NCBI GenBank assembly: GCA_012839395.1
Contig: DUNJ01000073.1
Location: 1-5,032 of the forward strand
Reading direction: 5' to 3'
From: Tepidimicrobium sp.
GTDB lineage: Bacteria; Bacillota; Clostridia; Tissierellales; Tepidimicrobiaceae
DNA length: 5,032 nucleotides
Shown here: piece by piece, positions 1 through 5,017 of the stretch
Layout: each line of letters begins with the position of its first letter
How positions within the stretch are numbered: the stretch's first letter is position 1
Position numbers and translations under genes: made by a program
The notes under the pieces: model-generated
Databases searched by the model: none
What the model was told of the DNA's origin: nothing
What the model saw: only the letters and a program-made list of their open reading frames with translations

Positions 1-517
1 AGAATTTAAAAGATCCTTTAGAGGTTATAATGAGACTGATGTAGACAGGTTTTTGGATGATATTGTAGAAAGCTATGAAAATCTGTATAGAGAAAACGTG
101 GAATTGAAGGATAAGATTGTAGCATTAAATGAACAGATAAAACGATATAACACTTTAGAGACAACCTTAAAAGACACGCTTTTGGTTGCTCAAAGCACAG
201 CTGATGAGGTAACAGCGGCTGCTAGGAACAAAGGACAACTGATAATAGAAGAGGCAGAGTTAAAAGCTAGGGAGATTATATCATCTGCAGATGACGAGGT
301 AAAAAGGATCAAGGAAGAATATGAACACCTTAAAAAAGAAATATTTATATTTAAAACCCGATACAAGTCTTTTATCGAGGCTCAATTGGTTACATTGGAT
401 GAATTTTATTCAAACATAGGGATTGAAGATGATGATATGGATGAAAAGGATTTGAAACCGAATAAAAAGCTTGATAAAATAGATGCAGATAAAGATATCA
501 AGGACTTGGGGGCTTAG
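1..517 (+). CDS. divIVA: DivIVA-family cell division/polarity protein, 5' end cut by the window edge
   Basis: DivIVA proteins bind curved membrane at division sites and poles and recruit partners in cell division, growth or sporulation. The reading frame is already open at base 2 and shows 171 residues. The first visible residues read EFKRSFRGYNETDVDRFLDD, the conserved DivIVA N-terminal domain with the Phe-Arg pair (visible residues 6-7) that in B. subtilis inserts into the membrane. A long charged helical region typical of the parallel coiled coil follows (about visible residues 20-135), then a short acidic/lysine-rich tail. Only about ten residues of the family's usual start seem to be missing, so the real start lies just left of the window. 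TTG at 53 is an internal Leu inside the conserved domain, not the start. In B. subtilis the gene follows ylmH and precedes ileS; here the next gene is aroF. The family call is firm; the partners in this organism are unknown. Confidence 0.95.
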   Translation, partial: EFKRSFRGYNETDVDRFLDDIVESYENLYRENVELKDKIVALNEQIKRYNTLETTLKDTLLVAQSTADEVTAAARNKGQLIIEEAELKAREIISSADDEVKRIKEEYEHLKKEIFIFKTRYKSFIEAQLVTLDEFYSNIGIEDDDMDEKDLKPNKKLDKIDADKDIKDLGA

Positions 518-532
518 CCCTCAATTTTATTT
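506..532 (+). terminator. Intrinsic terminator overlapping the divIVA stop codon
   Basis: A 7-bp stem (506-512 with 518-524, one G-U pair) closes a 5-base loop at 513-517 and is followed directly by a T-rich run (TTTTATTT, 525-532). The divIVA stop codon TAG (515-517) sits in the loop, so the last sense codons form the left arm. This would end the upstream divIVA transcript and separate it from aroF. Confidence 0.75.
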
Positions 533-570
533 AGCTCAGAAGGTATAGTTGGCAGGACAGAAGAATAGAT

Positions 571-1365
571 ATGGTGGGTGATACTAAATTGAACCGTAAA
601 ACAAGGCTATTAGGGGAATTTGAAATAATAGCAGGGCCATGCGCCGTTGAAAGCGTTGAACAGATGGAACTTATTGGGGCATTTTTAAATAAACTAGGTA
701 TACAAACCATAAGAGGGGGAGCTTTTAAGCCACGGACAAGTCCTAATTCCTTCCAAGGGCTTGGCATGGAAGGGCTAAGAATATTAAAGGATATTAGAGA
801 TTGTTATGGTTTCAATGTGATTTCCGAAATAATGGATCCTAGGGATGTTGAAAGGGCCTATGAATATATAGATATATACCAAATAGGTTCAAGAAATATG
901 CAGAACTACTCTCTTTTAATGGAGGTGGGCAGAACGGATAAGCCTATATTGCTTAAAAGGGGGATGTCTGCCACTTTTGAAGAATGGATAAGGGCAACCG
1001 AGTACATAGCAAGGGGAGGCAATGAACATATTATACTATGTGAAAGAGGGATAAGAACCTTCGAAAGCTATACGAGAAACACATTGGACTTAATGAGTAT
1101 ACCAATAATAAAGAAGGAAACCAAATACCCCATATTTATAGACCCAAGCCATGGTACAGGTAGGAGGGAATTGATATTGCCAGCAACAAGGGCGGCCTTA
1201 ACACTGGGAGCTGATGGGGTAATGATAGAGATCCATCCTCAACCGGATAAAGCCCTGTCTGACGGGAAGCAGTCATTGAATTTCAGAGAGTTTGAGCTAT
1301 TGCTGAATGATATAAAAAAATTAAAACAGGTGATTTGGGGAGATGGTGGCAGCCATCATCAATAG
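571..1365 (+). CDS. aroF: 3-deoxy-7-phosphoheptulonate (DAHP) synthase, short catalytic-domain-only form
   Basis: This cytosolic enzyme condenses phosphoenolpyruvate with erythrose 4-phosphate, the first step of the shikimate pathway to chorismate and aromatic amino acids. The 264 residues match the AroA/AroF type I-beta TIM-barrel family throughout: GPCAVES at 22-28, RGGAFKPRTSP at 48-58, LLKRG at 127-131, CERGIRTFE, TRNTLD, DPSHGTG at 191-197, GADG at 213-216 and EIHP/SDG near the end. The expected metal ligands are present: Cys24, His194, Glu220 and Asp231. The N-terminal ferredoxin-like regulatory domain of longer homologues (about 340 residues) is absent, as in short enzymes such as that of Pyrococcus; feedback control by that domain is therefore not expected. 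The usual Tyr after KPRTSP is Asn59. ATG 571 has only a weak ribosome site; TTG 589, in frame, has a better one and would give 258 residues. No other aro gene is in view. Confidence 0.93.
   Translation: MVGDTKLNRKTRLLGEFEIIAGPCAVESVEQMELIGAFLNKLGIQTIRGGAFKPRTSPNSFQGLGMEGLRILKDIRDCYGFNVISEIMDPRDVERAYEYIDIYQIGSRNMQNYSLLMEVGRTDKPILLKRGMSATFEEWIRATEYIARGGNEHIILCERGIRTFESYTRNTLDLMSIPIIKKETKYPIFIDPSHGTGRRELILPATRAALTLGADGVMIEIHPQPDKALSDGKQSLNFREFELLLNDIKKLKQVIWGDGGSHHQ
577..582 (+). promoter_or_regulatory. Candidate ribosome binding site for an alternative aroF start (TTG 589)
   Basis: GGTGAT matches the anti-Shine-Dalgarno core and lies 6 bases before the in-frame TTG at 589-591. The ATG at 571 has only AGGA at 554-557, 13 bases away. 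Three other genes in this window appear to start with TTG, so this start is a serious alternative. Either choice leaves the catalytic domain intact. Confidence 0.4.
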
Positions 1366-1392
1366 GTTGAATACAGGATACAAATAATAGAA

Positions 1393-1419
1393 TTGTAAAT
1401 ATATATATGGGCATATTAT
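1393..1419 (+). promoter_or_regulatory. Weak candidate promoter region for the DksA-like gene
   Basis: The 88-base gap between aroF and the zinc-finger gene is very AT-rich. TTGTAA (1393-1398) and TATTAT (1414-1419) could serve as -35 and -10, but the 15-base spacer is short. A perfect TATAAT lies at 1428-1433 but is too close to the ribosome site and has no good -35. The segment CATATTAT (1412-1419) also resembles a sigma-E type -10. No choice is convincing, and readthrough from aroF is possible because no terminator separates the two genes. Confidence 0.25.
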
Positions 1420-1440
1420 TATCAGACTATAATAATATAG

Positions 1441-1445
1441 GGAGG
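1441..1445 (+). promoter_or_regulatory. Strong ribosome binding site of the DksA-like gene
   Basis: GGAGG, within GGGAGGAT, lies 8 bases before ATG 1454. This is close to ideal and fixes the start of the zinc-finger gene. Confidence 0.85.
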
Positions 1446-1453
1446 ATAATAAT

Positions 1454-2059
1454 ATGGGAAAAGATAAAGATAATATATATTTACAGATGCTATTGGATGA
1501 AAAGGATAGGGTAGAATCCCTTATCGATGATATGAACGATGAAGGAACTGGCTCTATGTATAGGTATTATGATGAGTTATCTACTTACGATAACCATCCT
1601 GCAGATATAGGAACCGAAATGTTTATGATGGAGCATGATAAAGGATTAATTAACCGCTTAAAAAATGTTTTGGGTGAAATCGAGTCATCTATCGATGAGG
1701 TGAAATCTGGTAGGTATGGATTCTGTAGCACATGTGGTGAAAGAATAGCTAAGGAAAGGCTCGAATTAATACCATATACTAAATTATGTATTGATTGTTC
1801 AAACAAAAAAACTAAATCCACTGATGAAATGGATAGGAAGTCTCGTAAAGGAAAAACTATTAACCCTTTTTATAATAGCTATAGGAGGGGAAATGAATTT
1901 GATAGAGAGGATAGCTATCAGGAGCTGGCTAGATTTAATAGAATCGCCAACGATCCTTCCTTTGCTACCGGCGATGATATGGGGGTACTTGATGAGGAAG
2001 GCAGTGGTGCAGTAGAAAGAATAGAAAGAATATCCCAAGATTATTATGATGAGACTTAA
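1454..2059 (+). CDS. TraR/DksA-type C4 zinc-finger protein, YteA family
   Basis: The 201-residue product has an N-terminal helical region (about 5-85) containing ELSTYDNHPADIGTE (residues 42-56) and MEHDKGL, which are hallmark segments of the YteA/YlyA type of DksA-like proteins. A zinc finger follows with spacing C-x2-C-x17-C-x2-C (Cys91, Cys94, Cys112, Cys115). The C-terminal part carries TGDDMGVLDEEG and a VERIERIS motif, both typical of the YteA family seen in spore-formers. DksA-like proteins bind RNA polymerase through its secondary channel. By position just before lspA this corresponds to B. subtilis ylyA, whose product binds RNA polymerase and affects sigma-G-dependent germination genes; a similar role here is inference. 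ATG 1454 is set by the strong GGAGG. The gene appears monocistronic, being closed by a strong terminator, though it may also be read through from aroF. Confidence 0.9.
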   Translation: MGKDKDNIYLQMLLDEKDRVESLIDDMNDEGTGSMYRYYDELSTYDNHPADIGTEMFMMEHDKGLINRLKNVLGEIESSIDEVKSGRYGFCSTCGERIAKERLELIPYTKLCIDCSNKKTKSTDEMDRKSRKGKTINPFYNSYRRGNEFDREDSYQELARFNRIANDPSFATGDDMGVLDEEGSGAVERIERISQDYYDET

Positions 2060-2081
2060 TAGTTGAGGCTGGTGAGAATTC

Positions 2082-2116
2082 GCTCTAATATGCAAATAAA
2101 TATTAGAGCAATTTTT
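2082..2116 (+). terminator. Strong intrinsic terminator after the DksA-like gene
   Basis: A perfect 10-bp stem (GCTCTAATAT at 2082-2091 with its complement at 2100-2109) encloses an 8-base loop and is followed by AA and TTTTT (2112-2116). It starts 22 bases after the TAA stop at 2057-2059. It should separate the zinc-finger gene from the lspA operon. Confidence 0.88.
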
Positions 2117-2133
2117 ATATTGGATAATTTTGC

Positions 2134-2162
2134 TTGTAATAAATTTAATTATCAATTAAAAT
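2134..2162 (+). promoter_or_regulatory. Candidate sigma-A promoter of the lspA operon
   Basis: TTGTAA (2134-2139) and TAAAAT (2157-2162) are separated by 17 bases and match the -35/-10 consensus at 4 of 6 and 5 of 6 positions. The pair lies just after the terminator and 36 bases before the lspA start, which is where an operon promoter is needed. A perfect 7-bp inverted repeat (TTTAATT at 2144-2150, AATTAAA at 2154-2160) overlaps the spacer and -10 box. AT-rich background makes chance matches likely. Confidence 0.5.
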
Positions 2163-2185
2163 AATAGGTGTCAATATAAGATTTT

Positions 2186-2191
2186 AGGGGG
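2186..2191 (+). promoter_or_regulatory. Ribosome binding site supporting a TTG start for lspA
   Basis: AGGGGG lies 7 bases before TTG 2199. The next codons immediately enter the first membrane helix, as expected for LspA. No in-frame ATG lies near the N-terminus. Confidence 0.7.
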
Positions 2192-2198
2192 TATAGCT

Positions 2199-2654
2199 TT
2201 GTTATTATTAGTCCTAGTATCGATAGTATTCTTAGATCAAATTACCAAATATGCAGCTGTAAAATATTTAAAGGGAAATAACCCCTATATTATAATTAAG
2301 GATTTTTTTCAATTGCACTATGTAGAAAACTTTGGAGCAGCCTTTGGGATTTTACAGAATAAGAAAGCCTTTTTTATAATTGTTTCCTTCGTCGTTATAA
2401 TAGCTATACTTGTTTTAATTTTTAAAGGAAACTATAATTTTAATAGCCTGATGGAATTATCCTTGATTATATTTTTAGGTGGAGCAATTGGCAATTTAAT
2501 AGACAGAATAAGGTTAGGTTATGTAATTGATTTTATAAGCTTTAAATTTGGTAAGGGATATAATTTTCCCGTATTCAATATAGCAGATGTATCCATAGTA
2601 ATAAGTACTCTTTTGATAATGACGATGGTGCTGATGGATCGCTATGAAATGTAA
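2199..2654 (+). CDS. lspA: Lipoprotein signal peptidase (signal peptidase II)
   Basis: LspA is an aspartic protease of the cytoplasmic membrane that cuts the signal peptide from diacylglyceryl-prolipoproteins just before the lipidated Cys, after Lgt has acted. The 151-residue product has the family's usual size and four hydrophobic segments, roughly residues 2-20, 56-76, 83-100 and 128-147. The diagnostic motifs are DQITKY (13-18), ENFGAAFG (43-50), GGAIGNLIDR (94-103) and FNIADVSI (126-133). The catalytic pair is Asp102 and Asp130. The start is TTG. It is the first gene of an apparent operon, 19 bases ahead of the RluA-family gene, after a terminator and a candidate promoter. Nothing suggests loss of function. 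Confidence 0.97.
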   Translation: MLLLVLVSIVFLDQITKYAAVKYLKGNNPYIIIKDFFQLHYVENFGAAFGILQNKKAFFIIVSFVVIIAILVLIFKGNYNFNSLMELSLIIFLGGAIGNLIDRIRLGYVIDFISFKFGKGYNFPVFNIADVSIVISTLLIMTMVLMDRYEM

Positions 2655-2657
2655 TGT

Positions 2658-2663
2658 GGGAGG
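2658..2663 (+). promoter_or_regulatory. Ribosome binding site supporting a TTG start for the RluA-family gene
   Basis: GGGAGG lies 10 bases before TTG 2674. The ATG at 2667 is out of frame, and an in-frame TAA at 2665-2667 rules out any earlier start, so TTG 2674 is the first available start. Confidence 0.7.
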
Positions 2664-2673
2664 TTAATGGGAT

Positions 2674-3579
2674 TTGCAACGGATATATGTAGGTAGTGGG
2701 GATGGTCAAAGGCTGGACCTATATCTTGCAACAAAACTAGAGGATTTATCAAGAACCTATATAAATAGATTGATAAAGGATAGGTTTATTTATGTAAATG
2801 ATAAAGAGGTTAAGCCTAGTTACATTGTAAAAGAAGGCGATTTGATACAAATTAAAAAACCTACAGTTAAAAAAATAGAATTGATTCCTGAAAATATACC
2901 TATAGAGATCATATATGAAGATAAGGATATTGTTCTTGTAAACAAACCTGAGAATATGATTGTACATCCAGTTAAGGACAACTATTCTGGAACCTTAGTA
3001 AATGCTCTTCTATATCATATAGGCAGGTCATCTTTATCAAATTCCGATATTAGGCCTGGTATAGTACACAGGTTGGATAAGGATACAACCGGCCTATTAG
3101 TTATAGCCAAAAATGATAGGGCTTATAGCAAGTTATCAGAACAATTTATTGAGAGGACCGTAAAAAGAATATATATAACCTTGGTTCACGGTGAACCAGA
3201 TATGGAAGAGGCCCTTATAGATGCACCTATAGCCAGGGATCCCGTTAATAGGACCCGGATGAAGGTTGTAAATAAGGGAGGTAGGAGGGCTATAACCCAT
3301 TATAATGTATTAGAGCGATTTAATGGATACACGCTATTGAAAGTATCCCTAAAGACGGGTAGAACCCATCAGATAAGGGTTCATATGGATTATGTAGGTT
3401 ATCCAATAGTAGGAGACCCTATATATACAAATAGGACAAATGCATTCAATGTATCGGCTCAACTTCTACATGCTGGCAAGCTAGGATTTTGTCATCCTGG
3501 CAATGGTAATTATATGAAATTTGAGGTTGGTCCTCATAGGCGCTTTAGTAGGATAATTGAATTATTGAGAAGAAGGTGA
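2674..3579 (+). CDS. ylyB: RluA/RluD-family large-subunit RNA pseudouridine synthase
   Basis: The family isomerises specific uridines in RNA to pseudouridine; members of this type (RluD) modify 23S rRNA, which is inferred for this one. The 301 residues are the normal family length. An N-terminal S4 RNA-binding domain (about 13-60, starting RLDLYLATK) is followed by the catalytic domain (about 80-290). The catalytic motif is HRLDKDTTG (132-140) with Asp135 as the nucleophile, and RTHQIRVH at 230-237 is the second family signature. Position between lspA and pyrR is the same as B. subtilis ylyB. The start is TTG; the TGA stop at 3577-3579 lies inside the ribosome site of pyrR, suggesting coupled translation. 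The exact target uridines cannot be read from sequence, and other RluA-family specificities are possible. Confidence 0.95.
   Translation: MQRIYVGSGDGQRLDLYLATKLEDLSRTYINRLIKDRFIYVNDKEVKPSYIVKEGDLIQIKKPTVKKIELIPENIPIEIIYEDKDIVLVNKPENMIVHPVKDNYSGTLVNALLYHIGRSSLSNSDIRPGIVHRLDKDTTGLLVIAKNDRAYSKLSEQFIERTVKRIYITLVHGEPDMEEALIDAPIARDPVNRTRMKVVNKGGRRAITHYNVLERFNGYTLLKVSLKTGRTHQIRVHMDYVGYPIVGDPIYTNRTNAFNVSAQLLHAGKLGFCHPGNGNYMKFEVGPHRRFSRIIELLRRR
3573..3579 (+). promoter_or_regulatory. Ribosome binding site that decides the pyrR start
   Basis: AAGGTGA, an extended Shine-Dalgarno match, includes the GTG (3576-3578) that opens the longest reading frame and the TGA stop of the preceding gene. It sits 5 bases before TTG 3585. 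A start at GTG 3576 would place the initiation codon inside the ribosome site, so TTG 3585 is favoured. Confidence 0.8.
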
Positions 3580-3584
3580 GTAAT

Positions 3585-4124
3585 TTGAAAACAAAAGCAA
3601 TCATTTTAGATGAAAAGGCTATTGGCAGGGCTATTACAAGGATTGCTAATGAAATAATAGAAAGAAATAAAGGAATAGATGACCTTATCTTGGCTGGTAT
3701 CAAGACCAGAGGCATTCCTTTTGCAGAACGGTTAGCCGATAAAATTTGTGAAATAGAGGGGCACAAAGTACCTATTTTTACCTTAGATATCACTTTTTAT
3801 AGGGATGATTTGACGGAAGCCTATAGGGAACCGCAGGTAAATAGGAGGGAATTTAACAGGAATATAGATGGCAAGATTGTAGTATTAGTAGACGATGTGA
3901 TATTTACCGGCAGAACCGTTCGGGCTGCCCTCGATGCCCTGGTAGATCTGGGAAGACCGAGCAAGGTTCAATTAGCAGTTCTTATAGATAGAGGTCATAG
4001 AGAACTTCCCATAAGACCGGATTATGTGGGAAAAAATGTGCCCACATCCCGGAGTGAATTGGTGGAGGTGAACTTTAGGGAAGTCGATGGTCGTGATAAG
4101 GTAGCTATAAGCGAAAAAAAGTAG
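3585..4124 (+). CDS. pyrR: PyrR bifunctional regulator/uracil phosphoribosyltransferase
   Basis: In Bacillus, PyrR binds pyr mRNA leaders in response to UMP/UTP and promotes attenuation; it also converts uracil plus PRPP to UMP. From TTG 3585 the protein is 179 residues, near the 181 of B. subtilis, and begins MKTKAIILDE, which aligns with the family start. From that start, KTRG falls at residues 40-43 and the PRPP-binding loop VVLVDDVIFTGRT at about 99-111 with Asp103-Asp104, the positions expected for PyrR. The C-terminal DRGHRELPIRPDYVGKN segment is also characteristic. It is the last gene of the lspA operon, 5 bases after the RluA-family stop, and ends inside a terminator hairpin. No pyr biosynthetic gene follows, unlike in B. 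subtilis, so any regulation would be in trans. The longest reading frame starts at GTG 3576 and would add three residues. Confidence 0.95.
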   Translation: MKTKAIILDEKAIGRAITRIANEIIERNKGIDDLILAGIKTRGIPFAERLADKICEIEGHKVPIFTLDITFYRDDLTEAYREPQVNRREFNRNIDGKIVVLVDDVIFTGRTVRAALDALVDLGRPSKVQLAVLIDRGHRELPIRPDYVGKNVPTSRSELVEVNFREVDGRDKVAISEKK

Positions 4125-4148
4125 AGATTTTAAACATCTACTTTTTTT
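4114..4148. terminator. Bidirectional terminator shared by converging pyrR and rqcH
   Basis: A7 (4114-4120) plus GTAGA (4121-4125) pairs perfectly with TCTAC (4137-4141) plus T7 (4142-4148), around an 11-base loop. The symmetry gives a T7 run downstream of the hairpin on either strand. The pyrR stop TAG (4122-4124) lies in the left arm and the rqcH stop (TAA on the minus strand, 4130-4132) lies in the loop, leaving only five bases between the two coding regions. Confidence 0.85.
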
Positions 4149-5017
4149 ATTTCATCAATTTGTTTTTTATCGGGGGTTACAAAAAGTGTATTAAAATCAT
4201 CATATATAACCATTCCCGTTCTTGCATTTTTTGGCTTTCTAACGTTTTTTCTCCTAGTGTAGTCGATCGGAACGTTTGTAGAGTGTCGTCCTTTGCTATA
4301 GTAAGCAGCTAACAGGGCCGCCTCTTCCAAGCTTGTATTAGGCACTTCACTGTTCTTATGTCTTACAATGACATGACTACCAGGCATATTTTGAGCATGC
4401 AGCCATAGGTCTTCTTTATGTGCAAATTTCAAGGTTAGATAATCATTTTGCTTATTGTTTTTTCCAATATAGATATCTAAGCCATCCGATGAGATATAGT
4501 GGTGGGGTTTAGATCGCGTCTTTGTTTTTTTCTTTTTTCTTTTGCCTTTATTTCTTAGATAACCTTCTTTGATTAACTCCTCTTCGATTTCCTCTAAATC
4601 TGCTGGTTCGGTGCAATTATCTATAGCTATAAGCACATTTTCCAGGTATTTTATCTCATCTTCGGTATCGGGAATTTGCTTTAGGAGTAGGGAGTGGGCA
4701 CTTTTAAGCTTTGAATATTTTTTATAATATTTTTGTGCGTTAAGAGCTGGTGACAACCTTTTATCTAAGGGTATTGTAATTCTATCCATGGTCTCTGAAT
4801 AAAAGTTTTCCAGCTCAACTTCCCCCATCCCTTTTTCAATCCTATATATATTTGCTGAAATGAGGTCTGCATATACCTTATACTTCTTTCTGTCTTTACT
4901 CTCTAGCAGTTCATGCTTCTGTTTAGAAAGCTTGTTTAAGGATCTATTTAGGGCTGTTTGTACATCCCTTTTTATTGATTGAGATACTTGTGAGATTTTG
5001 TTTAACTGAGTAAGGCC
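4130..5017 (-). CDS. rqcH: RqcH (NFACT family) C-terminal part; frame interrupted by a TAG at 5018-5020
   Basis: RqcH binds stalled 50S subunits carrying nascent chains and recruits Ala-tRNA to add C-terminal alanine tails, marking the chain for degradation; old names are FbpA/YloA, fibronectin-binding protein. The open frame gives 295 residues: a coiled-coil stretch, then YADLISANIYRIEKGM (about 49-64), LSPALNAQKYYKKYSK (about 88-103), a Lys/Arg-rich linker (about 153-171) and the NFACT-R domain (about 174-283) with GKNNKQNDYLT, WLHAQNMPGSHVIVR and EEAALLAAYYSKGR. All are typical of the second half of a roughly 570-residue protein; the NFACT-N half would lie right of the window. ATG at 4828 is an internal Met: homology continues upstream of it and it has no proper ribosome site. 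Whether the gene is intact depends on the TAG at 5018-5020. Confidence 0.88.
   Translation of the reverse strand, partial: GLTQLNKISQVSQSIKRDVQTALNRSLNKLSKQKHELLESKDRKKYKVYADLISANIYRIEKGMGEVELENFYSETMDRITIPLDKRLSPALNAQKYYKKYSKLKSAHSLLLKQIPDTEDEIKYLENVLIAIDNCTEPADLEEIEEELIKEGYLRNKGKRKKKKTKTRSKPHHYISSDGLDIYIGKNNKQNDYLTLKFAHKEDLWLHAQNMPGSHVIVRHKNSEVPNTSLEEAALLAAYYSKGRHSTNVPIDYTRRKNVRKPKNARTGMVIYDDFNTLFVTPDKKQIDEIKKVDV

Noticed and set aside
53..55. TTG at 53 as the divIVA start
   Set aside because: It encodes Leu inside the conserved DivIVA N-terminal domain, and family-matching codons continue upstream to the window edge.
525..570. Promoter for aroF, with TATAGT at 544-549 as -10
   Set aside because: No acceptable -35 lies 16-18 bases upstream, and no extended -10 motif is present; aroF's promoter could not be placed.
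1342..1360. Near-perfect 9-bp inverted repeat at the 3' end of aroF (GATGGTGGC / GCCATCATC)
   Set aside because: It encodes the last residues of AroF, has a one-base loop and no T-run after it, so it is not supported as a terminator.
1791..2015. 74-codon plus-strand frame inside the DksA-like gene
   Set aside because: It is an out-of-frame shadow of the zinc-finger gene, whose own frame is conserved to its C-terminal motif.
1799..2155. 118-codon minus-strand reading frame across the DksA-like gene end and its terminator
   Set aside because: It lies antisense to a well-supported gene, runs through a terminator hairpin, and resembles no family I know. Similar antisense frames at 531-767, 1585-1821, 2749-2967 and 3545-3793 were rejected for the same lack of support.
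2060..2198. T-box, riboswitch or PyrR-binding leader ahead of lspA
   Set aside because: The gap contains a terminator followed by a promoter-like region; there is no T-box consensus, no PyrR-binding loop, and too little space for a structured leader after the likely transcription start.
4828..4828. ATG at 4828 (minus strand) as the start of a stand-alone 232-residue NFACT-R protein
   Set aside because: The family match continues upstream through the YADLISANIYRIEKG segment and the coiled coil, and the ATG has no properly spaced ribosome site.
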